From contig JAUZTG010000034.1 of the NCBI GenBank assembly GCA_030734395.1, forward strand, positions 1,488,001-1,552,000: a stretch of 64,000 nt of DNA, given 5' to 3'. The first letter of the stretch is position 1, and every line of letters starts with the position of its first letter. Origin of the DNA: Sarocladium kiliense (taxonomy: Eukaryota > Ascomycota > Sordariomycetes > Hypocreales > Sarocladiaceae). Below, piece by piece: positions 34,583-46,975 of this stretch. The notes beneath the pieces are model-generated. The model had not been told where the DNA came from. It ran no database searches and saw only the letters and a list, made by a program, of their open reading frames with translations. Made by a program: the position numbers and the translations under genes.

Positions 34583-37500
34583 GACAAACATAGCTGCAAA
34601 ATATCTCAAGAGTAAGAAGTGCTACTTTGTATAACTAATATCTACTATATGGGCGCGCACAAGGATGAGGCGACTGGACTCGCAGGCAACGTTGGCGTTT
34701 TTGCTGTTTCGAGCTCTACTTCACGTACATAGTTTTTCAACTCCTCACCTCGAAGATCTCTCTTGACGAGAGCTGGAGAGCACTGAGTGTACATAATAAC
34801 AACATATGAAGACCCGAGGCTCATGATTGGCAGTGATGTTACACTGGAGGGAATACACAATGCCCTTGCAACCTCGGGAGGGACCCGATGTGTCCGGCGT
34901 AGTCAACAAAGGCTCCATGCGCCCTTGGAAGGTTCCGGGCCTTGGACCCGTCAGAGACCGGCAAAGAGGTTGGTACCGAGCTGCTTGTCAGCCGAACTAA
35001 GATGTTGGCGTACGATGGGGGAACCGATGACTGGGGGCCAGCACCCAGGTACCTTGGTAAATGCATGCCGAAGTCGGTATGCGCGCCCAGGGAGCTGCAG
35101 TCTACTCGTACGTGACCATAGGAGGCCTGTCGAAGTCGGCCTTAAGACCTGGATGCAGAAAGGCCAGCGATGGGCCGTGACGCTACAAAGGGGCCTTGCC
35201 GCCGTGGTGGCTTGTCGCCGGGAGACACGTTCTAGCCACGCGCCACGATCGTCCTCCAGATGGAAGCATCTGCCGGCACTGGAAACCGGGACGGGGCCTT
35301 TTCGAACTTTGTACCTGTTCCGCGATACACACCATTAGTAGCCTAGGCGCTTCTCCGAAGGATGCGACACCGTCCGTCTAGGCGCTGGCGCACGCTTTCC
35401 TCTCGTTCCAAGACCAAGACAAGAACGCCACCATCATCCTGCGGGAACCTTTGGCAACTCTCGATTGCCGCTGGCCGGGATGAAGGCGGCCAGCCAGCTG
35501 TTGCTGCTTGGGAGGCTGACCCGAATAGGGAATTTCGGAGGATAACTTGGTGGACGGACCTGATCTGCGGCCAGGGGTGGTCGAGCGAGAAGGAGGGGGG
35601 TCTCCGTCCTACATCAACCCCCCGCCCATGGATCGAGCTGGGTTGCCAGTGCCCCCCCTCTTTCTATGCGGAGGCTTGGCTGCTACGTCGATGTCAGAGT
35701 TACGATTATGGTCTCTGACGTGCATTACAGGATAAGAGTATTTGTTGAGCCTATTTAGGTTCCGAGCCAAGGCTGGTAGGGTTCCGTTTAATGGCGGTGA
35801 GGACGGCTGAGCTGCTCCAAGCAGGAGAGATCATGGCTTCGATGCAATAATGCCTATAGCATCAACACATATTGAGACAATCCTGAATAAAGAAGGAACA
35901 AGAAGACTAAAGCAGGAGATAAAAATCTGAATTGAGGCAGGTCAGGGGACGTATGCCATGCATGCACCGATTAACTGTCCAAGAAGGGAGCAAGGGAGAA
36001 TCTTGGATTCATGCTGAGGAAGGGGGGCGTGTTATGTTTCAGCCTTTGTTCGCTGACAAACGTGGACGATATGGCGACAAGCAGAAGAGGTTCTATAAGA
36101 TGACCGTGATATAGCCTCGTTCGTGTTCCTCGCCGCACTGGTCTTTCTGCAAATGGGTGGCCTCATTCATCACGGGGTTCGGCTCCGGACGCCCGCTCGG
36201 GGGAGGCGGTTGGGATGAAAAGAAGGGCGCATATACAAGAGGCGAAAAGGGTAACGATGGCGATTGGGAGAGAAGTTTTTCCAAAGAGCCTTGTGGAAGA
36301 GGGGAAGAGGCTAGAACTTCGTGGCTTGCTGTTTAGCTCAGATCAAGAAAGGAGGCGGCCGCCTGCCTGGTCGGATCATCTACCATAGAGGGAGACAACG
36401 AGAAACTACAACTTGCAGTGAACAGAAGAGGGATTTTTGGTAGAGACTGGGTTGAATACATCGTCCTCATCCAAGACATTGCAACCGTGCATAGTGATGT
36501 TGGTAACACAATGAGGCACCCATCAGCAGATCAAGGTTTGCGAACACCCAATTGCAGCTGTGCTCGTAGCCATATGCCTTGCGATTTGTAAAGTGTTTGG
36601 TGAAGACAGTTCTCAACTAAACGTATCGTATACGGAATGATCACTGTGGTCAATCCCGACAAGGATCGCAAATACCCGCCTTCTTTGTAACTGGGCAACA
36701 TCGACGCTCATGGCGTCATGAAGATGAAGGTTTTGGGCTTGGCTTGACAAGCCGAGCCTCAAGGATATCGACGAGCCAAAGACTCTACATCGTGGCCTGT
36801 TGGATCTTCTATATCTAGTCTCATGCTTTGTGAAAGGTGATAAAGAGTGTGAAGCAAGAGGCAGTGCATCGTGTGGCGAATCCATCGCCAGAACATTGCC
36901 CGCATCAATGACCTGATGTTTCAGGGTAAGTGAATTTGGTCAAACATGACTTCGTCGACAACCTTCTCGGATGTGCTACAGGACATCATGAAGTTCTACA
37001 GGAGCATCTCGCAACTCGGTCCACATAGGTCGGGCACCTGTTACTACCGCATTATCATGTAGATGCAAGGAAGCGGAATGAGCCGAGCAAAATAGACCCA
37101 TGAATGCGTTGAATGTGAGTCTTGGATTTGGCTTAAGCAAGAGTCTTTAGTCAGCCATGAGGTTCAACAATCCAAAGGTAACGATCTGGGTGAGTGGGCA
37201 GTTTGGGGGTCAGGAACAATGCCATGTTTTCCAGCATTCAGCCAAGTGGTTAGCGAAGCCCCTGAAGAGATTCGTAAACACAGCCTTGATGATCGGATTA
37301 CCAGATGTTGAGGTTTATCATCATGAGATGCAGTGTGTGCAAAGATACGGGGAAGTTACGTGGAGCTTACATGTGTGAGAGCGAGCTTACCTGTCGTGAG
37401 ACAAGCATCACTGGGCGCAACGGCATCAATGGTGGATGTCTAAGTTCAATGGATCATGGAGTCGGTGTGTTCTGAATCCAGGGACTCGGAAGACTAGACT

Positions 37501-38229
37501 TAATTGACTGGCATTGTGGTGGCATGTCACTTGCATCAGGTCATCACCGCATCATGGCAGCCGCGCAGTTAAGGGGCCCTCGTGATGATGGTTTTTGGCA
37601 AGGTTGAAGAAAAGTTGTTCTTGACCACGGATCCGATGAGCCAGAAGCGAAGGAGCTGATCTGAATCAAAGCAAGCTGGCGATATATTTGGGATCGAGTG
37701 GTCGTGATATGAGGAAAAGAAGAGCAGGACAAGGCCCAGCACGCGCCGTAGAATTTGATGTGCCAACGCTGGCAATACGATCACGTGATATGGTTGGCGG
37801 AGACTTCGTGACACAGAGTGGGGCTCGGGAAGGGAACCAATCAGAGTGCCCCATCCCGCCCTTCAGCCAGCGGAACAATGACGGACGGGGTCTTTCATCC
37901 GCCGCGGGATGGCCTTGTCTTTCAGGCCGCGACCAGCCCTCTATTCTCTCACCTGGGTGCTCACTCCACCACCTCTCACCAAGCATCGTCATTCAAACAA
38001 CCTCGCGCGACCGCCCATCGCCCTTCTGTCCGTCCTGCAGCACAAGCCCGATACGTAACGCAAACGGCACCGACTCACACACGACGTTGCATGATTGTCC
38101 GCTGACCAGCGACGCCGCCGTCACTCGGTCGGGGCGATCCGGCGCGACACGCCGCTCGTCTCCCTCTTGCCACTCTCCCTGCCGCGAACGAAATCCGTAG
38201 CGCTGAACCCTACGTCCTCCATCTCCAAC
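34583..38229. other. 3.6-kb gene-free interval between homeobox gene and MED19
   Basis: No recognisable coding chain is visible on either strand. Short open frames at 34787-35338 and 35362-35718 are unsupported. The last 400 bp (about 37830-38229) are C/T-rich on the plus strand and are probably the MED19 leader. No repeats were seen. Confidence 0.55.
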
Positions 38230-39320
38230 ATGTCCTTCCAGCCTCACACGCCTCAAAGCCCCTCGCAGAACTCGCCAGGGACTTCTTCCGAAGCCATCGC
38301 CAGCGTGGCGACCTCCATGTCCACCATGGCTTCCACTCCCGCCCTTCCAACGCCGGCCCATAGCGTGAACGGCATCTCACAAAACGACGTGATCATGACC
38401 GACGAGTCACCCCAGAAACGGAAGCGCTCAATCGATGACACCGGCGATCGCGACCAGAAGAAGATGTACCTCGAGGATGGATACAAACTTGGTATCGATG
38501 ACCTGCATCGCGATGTTGGTCCAAAGTACCTGCTTTGTCAAGCCCGTAAGGCTCCCCTCGCTGCCCTCTTCCTGCGCCTCATGCCTAGCTAGTCCCAGGC
38601 ATGAGGTGGGATCTAGACAGTCAGGGGAATTCTACTCATAAGACCATCTGTGTTGACACATCTGACCCTCTAGCACACGTTGCCTCACGCCCTAAGACTT
38701 CGACCGATCTTTTCCAGGCGTACGGCTTGACGGATCTTGCAGCTGAGGTTGCTCGAGAGAAGCCGAATGGCGAAAAGAACGCTCTACGAAAAACTTACAA
38801 AGGTCACATCAAAAGATTAGGAGTCGCAGGTCACTTCGATGTGCAGAAACAGTCGGCAGACTTCTTTGCCATGGTACAGGTGCCAGATCACGAGTGGGGT
38901 GTATTGCAGGTCAGGGGACGAGAAATCAGTGATGGACTCTCAGAACAAACGTTGGCAAGTCTCAGCAAAGCCGTCACGATGGTCCAGGGCCCAATACCGA
39001 AAGTTAGGTGGGATAGCTCTGTGCTCGGCGAACTGGCTCCCACAAACGGCGATGCGTCAAGACAAGGCGGCTCCGGCAAACTCACGACGCCGAACACACC
39101 GTCAGGAGCAACACCCGCAGCTGGTCGACCGAACATCAAGGTTCCGCCAGGACAGGATCCGACGAGACCGAAGAGGAACATCAAGAAGCGGGGATACGGG
39201 GATTCGAGCTTCGAAGGCTACAACGAAACCTTCCAAGACGACGACGGCGGTTACGATACTGGCGAAGGCGAGGGCGGTCAGAAACGTCGCAAGAAGGCAA
39301 GCACCCCTGCTGCCTCATGA
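38230..39320 (+). CDS. MED19: Mediator complex subunit 19 (Rox3)
   Basis: This head-module-associated Mediator subunit contacts Pol II at promoters. Exons 38230-38545 and 38674-39320, with a 128-nt intron, give 320 residues. The splice is placed by phase (GCC C|CA) and restores the conserved run KYLLCQAPHVASRPKTSTDL, followed by FQAYGLTDLAAEVAREKPNG, KNALRKTYKGHIKRLG and the basic FDVQKQ segment. These are the Med19/Rox3 signatures in filamentous fungi. The N-terminus is Ser/Pro/Thr-rich, and the C-terminal part (RPKRNIKKRGYGDSSFEGYN, then acidic and KRRKKAS) is typical. A shorter protein ending at 38592 would result from intron retention and would lack the whole domain. Confidence 0.9.
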
Positions 39321-40045
39321 CAAATCCCCTCCTCCGTTCCTTTCAACCACACGATGCATGCATAGACCTTTCCCAGTTTTCTAACATCACATATGGATAC
39401 AGAACCCAGAGTCGACTTCTCCGTACCCAGGTGCAGTGCGGCAACAGAGCTATGGACCAGGAATGGTTGGGGCATGACGAAATGAAACCAGGTTATGGCC
39501 TCTTCGATCAGCAAAAGCTAGGCACTGGCAGGACACACCAAACATATGTCCCCAGGATCGACAGCATCGGCTCAAACGGATGGATGAAACTATCAAGTCC
39601 TCTGTTGGTTCGACGAAACCCAGGCCGCAGGCTTCGGAATACTGTACTCTCGAGCTTCCGCCGCTCTGGCTGCTGCTCCCTTTGTGCTACCTTCTTGATT
39701 TTCTCACTCAGCACGGCGTTCAGGTGGGCTTACTTGGTTGTTCCCACGGGCAGATGGGACTGGGCAGGAGAGAGGCAGGCTCAATGCGAATACCAAAATC
39801 CATTGTTTTTTTGTTTTTTTTTTGCAATAGGCGAAGGAAAAGACAGAATCAGCATCAATATACCAGCAGCTTTAATCCAAATATGCTTCATATGCCTTGT
39901 GATTTACTGTTCTTTAATGTGTTCGAAATCGACGGCTTTTGCCGCGCTGCTCCGGCACCACTTTTCTTATGGGAACACGGAATGAACACTGGTAAACTGC
40001 AGGACTTGAACCAGGAGAAGGGGTTGTCTTCAAGACATGACTGCA
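39321..40045. other. Spacer after MED19, with poly-T run
   Basis: This interval lies between the convergent MED19 and the minus-strand secreted-protein locus. It contains an interrupted T-run at 39805-39823. Open frames are shadows of one another and I recognise nothing. Confidence 0.5.
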
Positions 40046-40277
40046 CTACTCATTACACGGCCAATGTTCCGGGATACTGTGCCTGCTCTTACCGCTCTGA
40101 AGATTGGCCCTCACCTCTTCCGGACCACAGACCGGTACGCGTACCAACCCTGGCAAGCGGTTGATATCTGTCTCCTTATTGTCTATGAACTTTTTGAAAG
40201 CTTTCAAAGACTCATTGTGGGTCAAGCTGCGATCTAAATGGTTTTCCTCGCCGGTTGCTTCATACGTTTCCAGAGCG
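40046..40277 (-). pseudogene. Possible disrupted or read-through C-terminal exon of the preceding gene
   Basis: The TAG at 40346-40348 is followed by GG and then GTAAGT (intron 40278-40343, ending in CCTGTCCAG). Joining GG|C restores the same reading frame for another 77 codons, to a TAG at 40046-40048. The extension (ALETYEATGEENHLDRSLTH, ESLKAFKKFIDNKETDINRL, then VRVPVCGPEEVRANLQ) has ordinary protein composition. Either this is a chance open frame in the 3' UTR, or the TAG is a recent nonsense change or a read-through site. Confidence 0.35.
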
Positions 40278-40345
40278 CTGGACAGGGAGTCAGTCAAACA
40301 GCACCCGTTTGGCAGCGCTTTGGGGCAAAGGCATGAGACTTACCC

Positions 40346-42092
40346 CTAGATAATATGCCGTACAGAAACCTTCCGTTCGTTCTCAGGGGTTTCTAACAGA
40401 CGAACGTTGGGGAGCATATCGAACGTCCACTGAGCTGTTGGCGGACAGGGAGCACCGTCCTGGGCGACTCCTCCGCACCTATCCTGCTGGTCTTGACGTA
40501 CGCCGGCCAAGATGTAGGAGTGGCCATCGATACACTCCCATGCCACGTTGTAAGTGCTAGGCGGGACATCAAAGAACTCCCTGGCGTCAATCTCGCAGCT
40601 GGGGCCAAAGTCCACGACAACCGGGTTACTGTTATCTTGCGTCCACGCGAAGGCTATGGCTGCTGGATACATGGCTCGCTTGAACTCCTGGCCCTGTATC
40701 GGGTACTCGTCGACGGAGACGTAGTCGTCGAGGGAGTAGTCCACGTGAGGGAGCATTTTGCCGTATTTGAGAAGGGCTGTCATGATCTCGATGGGGTCGT
40801 CTTTGCCGCTGGTCACCTCCCTCCTTATCATCTCGGTGTGTGTCTTCCAGACGCTGATCACCGAGTCGAGCAGGTTGCCCCTAATTACTACTGGCCAGTC
40901 GTCGCTCTATTCAAGCCTGGATTAGAGAAACCAAATCAGAAACACGGCGAAAAGGTTATGGGTGTGGTCAGGTCAGGGGCTTAGTTCATCGTTTCGTCTA
41001 CTTTGCGCTGCGCTACCTTTGCAAGAGTTGACATTGCTTGTTTGAAGGAAGCATCGTGCGGGTCAAGACCAAGCCGTACCAACGCTACTCGTGATTCCGA
41101 TCAGTAATTGCCAGAGAGGAATAGTCAAGCGGTCAGGGCTTGTTACCGTCTTTCATGACCTTGGTGAATACTAGGCCAAAGGAGCGATGCAAATGGGCGG
41201 GAGGCTGTAATGAGTAATCTGCGCTGCTTTTCTTTCCTGGGGCGAAGGCTTTGGTGATATTATCACTTGTTTCCGTGTACGGGGGAATAATCAGGTCAAG
41301 AGAATCGATCAGGCCCTTCATTGTCTGTCGAAGTCAGCCAAGAGGTTCCTTTCATGCCTAGTGAAGCACGCAAACTTACTTGGTCAACCTGAATCACAGA
41401 GTTCGCGCCCAGAGCAGCGCATGCCGGCAAGTAATCATTCTCGCAATCAAGCAGTCTGCATGCGCTAGACTGGCTCAGACTGCCACAGGACTGTTTCATT
41501 AGTTTTAGCATCCCATGTTTCCTTCCAGTAGCAGTGGACGTACGAGAGATAACAGGGCGTCCATCAGAGTGCCAGACACCCCCAAAAAGCTGTCCGTGCC
41601 GTTGTTGCGATAGCATTGTTTCCAGACATCAATCAGCCATGGCCACATCTCGTGACAATTTCCTGCTTCCCATTGCTCTTTCACTGTGGAGTTGTAGGCA
41701 GGAGGGATATCCGCGCAACGCTTCTTCGTCCATGGCCCCTCGTAATCGTGCTCCAATCCGCACACGATGTCACGTCGTGAGAAAGGCGATTGACTGTCGC
41801 CAATTCTCTCAATCTCAACTAAGTCTGATGCGTCGCGTGACGCCGAGTATGACGCTGCGGGATGTGCTGGTATAGTCAGCAGTGGCATCATTGTCGGAGA
41901 CTCGAGGAGTAACTTACGGGCACTGTCCTGTCCGAGCAGCTCGCCGTCTGAGGCCTTCCAAAGGCCATTCCCAACATCACTCGGCGAGCCTGACAATTCG
42001 GCTGAGGAATATCCCAACGTTGCCATTCTACATGCGACACCACCTATGGCAACCCAGAGCCCAAGGCGCTGCATCTGGCTTAGGCTTCTCAT
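40346..42092 (-). CDS. Secreted protein of unknown function, six exons
   Basis: I do not recognise this protein. Exons 41918-42092, 41544-41866, 41380-41490, 41147-41324, 41017-41087 and 40346-40906 keep phase at every junction and give 472 residues ending at TAG 40346-40348. The N-terminus (MQRLGLWVAIGGVACRMATL) looks like a signal peptide. Potential N-glycosylation sites (NST, NGT, NIT) and paired cysteines (CGLEHDYEGPWTKKRC, CHEMW, CGS...CRLLDCENDYLPAC) fit an extracellular or luminal protein. The C-terminal half contains a well-formed globular stretch (SDDWPVVIRGNLLDSVISVW, then FAWTQDNSNPVVVDFG). The last intron (40907-41016, acceptor AATAG) is the least certain: without splicing, translation would end at 40981-40983. 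A further in-phase exon lies beyond the stop (separate entry). Confidence 0.6.
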
Positions 42093-42759
42093 GGCGCCTG
42101 AATCCTGGGGACTACAGCGAACAACTCGCTTGGGGGAGCAGAGGTGAAGACATGGAAGAAGCTCTCGCTCTTTTCAAGGCATTCAGAAACAGTGCTTGTC
42201 CGGGTTTGCTTGGATGCAGGTGCCATCGTGTCCGTATAAGTGGGAGGGAGCCCAGCGGTGATAATCTCTCTAGCGACTCCCATCCCGTAAACAGGAGCGC
42301 CAACGGCTGGATAGAATAGCGCAGCACAGCCAACTCAGGGTTCCATTCGAAATGGCAACGTCGCCTAACAGACTTGGCACATATTGCCCTGCATCGCTTT
42401 GCCATTGGCCTAATTCCTTTCCTCATTTCGGCTCGCCTGTTGAAATGGAGTCAACTATACAGTCTAGGCCCCTTGCCCGGGACAGTTGCCATCGAAAGAG
42501 GAAATCATGCAAGGCCAAGTCTGCTGTTGGGTAGCCAAAGTTCCCCTTAAGACATGTCGCGCGCAATATCTCAGGACTTCCTCTCATCTTACACCGTAGC
42601 AGTCGCTCAGCTGGTCAAATATGTGCCTAGCCGACGACTGTTCGTGCTTGTCGCTTAGATTCAGTGGTCATGATGGACCAGCCCTAACTTGAATTTCCCG
42701 TCGACTTGTTCTGCTCTTTGCTTCTTCGTACGAACAAGAAGGGAACCTCTTATGAAACA
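42093..42759. promoter_or_regulatory. Shared 667-bp divergent promoter of two secreted-protein genes
   Basis: The interval lies between the minus-strand secreted protein of unknown function and the plus-strand DUF7136-like protein. Both products look secreted and could be co-regulated. I cannot name an element. Confidence 0.4.
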
Positions 42760-43644
42760 ATGTTGTCAGCCCTTCAAATGCTTTGCGTCCTTCTCCTTTG
42801 TCTCAAGGCCGAGGCAAGAGACTTGCCAGGCGATCTCCAAGTCGATCTCATCTTCCCCCAGCCCAACAAGACGTACACGCCGACAGAGTGGTTCCCCATC
42901 ATTCTCGGCATCCAAGGCCTCCAGTCTCTATGGCCGCTCCCCTTCTACATCACCGTAGATTTCTCAATACCCACAGAAGGTCAGGAAACGGGATGGGACA
43001 GGGAGTCTCATGGCCTGATGCACGACGAGCTGGTGAACGCCGTCAACTCAACCCCGGGAAACATAATATTCCACATCCCTTCCTTCAACATCAAAAGCGT
43101 CACCGATCGCTTCTGGCTGGGATGGACCATAACGTTTGGAAATCGATGTTTCGAGCCTGGTGAGGAGGTGGAAGCGAAGAAGAACATTACCGACGGCATA
43201 CCTGAAGACCGATACGACTACTATGGGTATTGGTCATTCTGGGAACGCCAACACACCATCACATATGAGATGCGCTTCCACACGGGACCTAATGGTACTT
43301 TGCCTGACATCCAAGCCGCCGCCGAACAGTGTCAAGATCTCGCAGGGTACACCTCCCAAGCTATGCACGTATCGAGAGTGGTGAAGGATCGTGGGATGTG
43401 CCCAATCTTTGAGCCCAACGATTCAGGAACAAATTGCAACTACCGATCCGTCGCCAAAGACCTGGCGGCCAATGTTTCTTCGCTTATCGTCGACGGAAGA
43501 TTCCATTGCAAAGAGGGAGACTGGCGGACGATGAAGACGGAATGCCCAGAGGAGGATAACAAGGCAAGCTCAAGAACAAAAGGAACAGGCCGAGGTTGGC
43601 TGCTCGGATTGACGATCCCTCTTGTCTTGACAAGCTTGTTATAG
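42760..43644 (+). CDS. Secreted, probably GPI-anchored DUF7136-like protein
   Basis: This intronless gene gives 294 residues from the ATG at 42760, which begins directly with a signal peptide (LSALQMLCVLLLCLKAEA). The mature part starts RDLPGDLQVDLIFPQPNKTY and contains TPTEWFPIILGIQGLQSLWP, a layout I associate with the fungal DUF7136 family, whose role is unknown. Several cysteines (NRCF, EQCQ, GMCP, TNCNY, HCKE, TECPE) and NKT, NST, NIT, NGT, NDS and NVS glycosylation sequons support an extracellular protein. The C-terminus has a short hydrophilic spacer and a hydrophobic tail (GWLLGLTIPLVLTSLL), as in a GPI-anchor signal. An AATAAA at 43748-43753 follows the stop. Confidence 0.75.
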   Translation: MLSALQMLCVLLLCLKAEARDLPGDLQVDLIFPQPNKTYTPTEWFPIILGIQGLQSLWPLPFYITVDFSIPTEGQETGWDRESHGLMHDELVNAVNSTPGNIIFHIPSFNIKSVTDRFWLGWTITFGNRCFEPGEEVEAKKNITDGIPEDRYDYYGYWSFWERQHTITYEMRFHTGPNGTLPDIQAAAEQCQDLAGYTSQAMHVSRVVKDRGMCPIFEPNDSGTNCNYRSVAKDLAANVSSLIVDGRFHCKEGDWRTMKTECPEEDNKASSRTKGTGRGWLLGLTIPLVLTSLL

Positions 43645-43747
43645 CTAGCCCCCTACAGCTGATAAACTTGAAGCGAAATGTATTTGACGGTGTTATCCTA
43701 AAAGACAAGCACCACGCACACAATTTGAAGACTGATGCAACGTTTCC

Positions 43748-43753
43748 AATAAA
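43748..43753 (+). terminator. AATAAA polyadenylation-type signal
   Basis: AATAAA lies 104 nt after the stop of the DUF7136-like gene, inside the 299-bp convergent spacer to the Zn(II)2Cys6 gene. Confidence 0.4.
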
Positions 43754-43943
43754 AAGAAGGAGCTGGGAATATGCTGATGCCAAAACACACGCTTTTATCA
43801 TCATCGTAGAGAAATCCAGAAATAACAGAGAAAGGAGATGATAGATGGCCCATCGTAGCCCCATTACATTCATTACCCACCACGCCCTGGTGTTCATCGC
43901 TTCCTTCCCCACGACATTATTCAGCATATCCAGCTTTTTCTGA

Positions 43944-46900
43944 TCACATGTTGCCTTGGTGTCCGTTGGGATCGAAGTTTCCGTTCTCGACAGTCGGGTA
44001 TGCGCCTCCGCTCATCTCAGCCCAGCTCCAATCCAGCGTCATAGGCAGCGAGAACAGATCCTGCGGAAGCAAGGGATTGCCTGGCTGGAACGGTGCGCTC
44101 CCAATGCCGCCAGCGCCAGGCGCGCCGGAAAGACCAGTCTGCGTATAGTCCATGCCATTGAAAGAATCAAAGTCTCCAGGTTGGGGCACGGAGTACTCTT
44201 GGGGCCAGCCCACCGATGCCATGGACGGAGAAGGCTCGTTGAGCGCTGTCATCATCGGGCTATGAGATTGACCGCGATCGCTTCCAGGTCCCTGGTTCGG
44301 CGGTGAAAGCTGCTGAGAACTCTCACGCTTGGCTTGACCTCCAGCCCCGCTTCCAGGTGTCATAGAGGTTGCGGCCTGGCGTGGCGTGGTACTCGCGGCT
44401 GACCCGGCAGTAACAGCAGCCGGCTTGGACTCGGTCGTCTTGCGTTTTCTTCTTGAGGACTGTTCCTTCTCCGCGCGCTCTATGACAAGCTTCGCAATGC
44501 GCTCAAACTCAGCACAGATGGCAAGCATGCGGTGCACGCCGCCTTGTTCCGCTTCTTGGCCAAGCATAGACAAGAAGCTGACTACGAGCGCCATCAGCTT
44601 TGTGTCGGACTTTGCGCGGGCGTCGAGCGGATTCTGCAAGATATTGCCGAAAAGGGTCACCAGTGCCGACACTGGGAAGTAAAGAATCATCCTGGCCAGA
44701 GTATTAGCAGAGAACTCGTCGAGAAGGAGCACGTGGGACTTACCAAACGCAAGAGAAATCACCTTGCGGGATGTACTTGAGCAACGAAATCGATGCTCTG
44801 GCCGCGGCAGTACACAGAGCCGCTGACGAGAAGATTCGAGGGTTGACAGGCCCAGAATTAAGGCCCTTGATGGCGTAGTCTGACAGTCTGCTAGTCCAGT
44901 ACCCACGGTGAATTGACATGCGATGAATCGTAGTCAGACAGTTGTAGTACGTGAAATGCAGCATTACAACATGCAGGATCAGCGGCGTATGTGAGGCCTT
45001 GATCTCGTGTTCGGGTCGGAAGTCGATAGGGATGCGGTCCTTCCATTCCTCTAGCTGCTCATCGAGCTCGCCGATCGTCTTGAGGAGCTCACCAGTAGAC
45101 TGTTTGGTCGCCTTCGTGGAGTAAAGCTTCTTGTAGACATTGCTCTCGATGACAGTGAACTCGCACATGACCCTGAAGAGGTTCATCTTGCCCTTGCCAT
45201 CAGCCAGTGGAATGTTGCCAATCTGATCATCGGGGTCGGCATCAGGAAGTTCCACATTCATATCATCATCGTCTTGGGCTGGCGGTCGGCCAGCTCGGAG
45301 ACAGAGGTCTTTGTCAAGCATGTAAGCAATCCAGAAGACTCGTTTCCGTTGTTCGACCTCAATCGGGTTAAGGTTGAATCCTGTGCCTCGCTTATGCAGC
45401 CCTATGCTGTGGGCCAAGCGAATAGCAACAGCGACAAGCTGGAAGGCTGGCTGCGGATTCGGCGTGCCCTGCATGAAGGAAGCCATGCCAAGAAGAGCCT
45501 GCACACTGAGCAAGTCGGTATTCCGCATCGTCAGTTCCGAAAACACACCCATGGCGTTCTTTAGGTAATCCCAAGCCTTATCGTCCTCATCCGGACCAAC
45601 GAGGTTGCTCATAACTCGCAGACGATGCGCAATAGCGAGCGCAACGTTCAAACTTGCCCACCATCCGGAACCTTGATAAGGGTCGGAGGAGTACTGGCGC
45701 TCGACAAGGTGCATGAACGTTGGCTGATGGAAAAGCGGGAACATGCAATTGAAGTTCTCGAAGTAGTCCTTCAGAAGAGACATGGCCTCGGCCTTTGGTG
45801 GCAAAGGTCTAAAGACAGGCCGCTGGAACAGATCGCCAAAGACCTCGGGCTTCCAATTCGTCCACTTGTGGTCATCGACAGAGACTGAGGAGATCATCGT
45901 CTGAAATGAATTGTCGCCGGTCCGCTCGTTGACCCATGAGACACCCTTTGGTGAGAAAATGGAGAAGCCTGAAGAAGATCCTATATCTTTGTCAGCTACA
46001 AGCCGGCCTTGGTGGCTGTGCGAAAAAATGCACAGTGCTTCTTCACTAACCGATGTATCTGGTTTCTCCAAACTGATTGGTAACGAGCGACGACATCATT
46101 TCGGACAGAGCAGAGACCTCTTCCGAATCTTGCTTCTCCTCCTCAGCTGCGGCAGGGTCGAGAGATTTGCGCTTCTCCTCTTTCTCCTTGGCGCCGGGTT
46201 CTGGCGAGGTGAAGCCAGTCTGCGGTGTTGCATGGCCAGAAGGTGCCTGTGACGGTGAGTTTGGTGATGATGCTGCCCCGGCAGATTCTCTTTGCTTTTC
46301 GGAGAGACGTCTCTCAATTTCTCCGAGGTCATCCTCATCATCCTCGCCAAGGATACCTGACATGTCTGGTGTCAGCAAGCAAAAACTGCACGACTTCGGA
46401 GAGACAGCGTACCTGACAGGCGCAGAATGTGTTCCATCCGACCCAATCTGTTCTCAAGACCTTCAATGTACTTTGCGCTAAGAAAGTGTCAGCTCGGTGA
46501 AGATGTGAGCGATCTCTCTTGGTCTGGACGTACCCTTTAGGTGGTGTGCGCTTCTTCTCAACCTGGGTAAAGACGCAGTCGGTCTTGTAGGTTGTGCAGT
46601 GCGTGCAGGCGGGCATTTTACCATCGCACTTGATCTTCTTCTTGCGGCACATATCACAGGCCTATTTCAAACCGTCAATCAGTTGCCATCCTATCACAAA
46701 CAGCTCTCTCCGAGTATGCCGGAACAGCCGGTCTGCGCTCAGCGCTCCCGAGACTGAGAGCAAAGTGGTATGCTCACCCTTGCAATCCTCCTCTTCTTCG
46801 CATCGTGAGGGTCGTCGGCGTAAAGATGCGCATCGGGGAACATCTGAGCAGCGAGATCGGGCGGGAGATGCTGCATCTGGGGGAGGCCGTCGGGACCGTA

Positions 46901-46975
46901 CATGCCAAAGATCTGGGGCGGTTGGTGCATCTGAGGCGGGGGCATGCCAGGCATCTGGAAGCCCATGTGCGCCAT
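43944..46975 (-). CDS. Zn(II)2Cys6 fungal-specific transcription factor
   Basis: This nuclear regulator has 893 residues in six exons: 46778-46975, 46534-46661, 46413-46477, 46051-46356, 44744-45980 and 43944-44691. Phase is consistent throughout. The zinc cluster has C68, C71, C78, C85, C88 and C95 (ACDMCRKKKIKCDGKMPACT, HC, then TDCVF), followed by the linker VEKKRTPPKGAKYIEGLENR and a coiled-coil start LGRMEHILRLSG. The middle-homology (fungal_trans) domain runs from about residue 290, with NCMFPLFHQPTFM, the ALAIAHRLR segment, RLAHSIGLHKRG, EVEQRKRVFWIAYMLDKDLC and GRPPAQDDDDMNVELP. The Met/Pro/Gln-rich N-terminus and Ser/Gly/Pro-rich C-terminus look disordered. The target pathway cannot be read from sequence. 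The DNA-binding exon boundaries coincide with the zinc cluster. Confidence 0.9.

Noticed and set aside
40981..42092. Secreted-protein gene ending at the TAA 40981-40983
   Set aside because: Splicing from GTAGCG at 41016 to the acceptor at 40907 keeps phase and adds a long, well-formed C-terminal region, so the longer model is preferred, though not certain.
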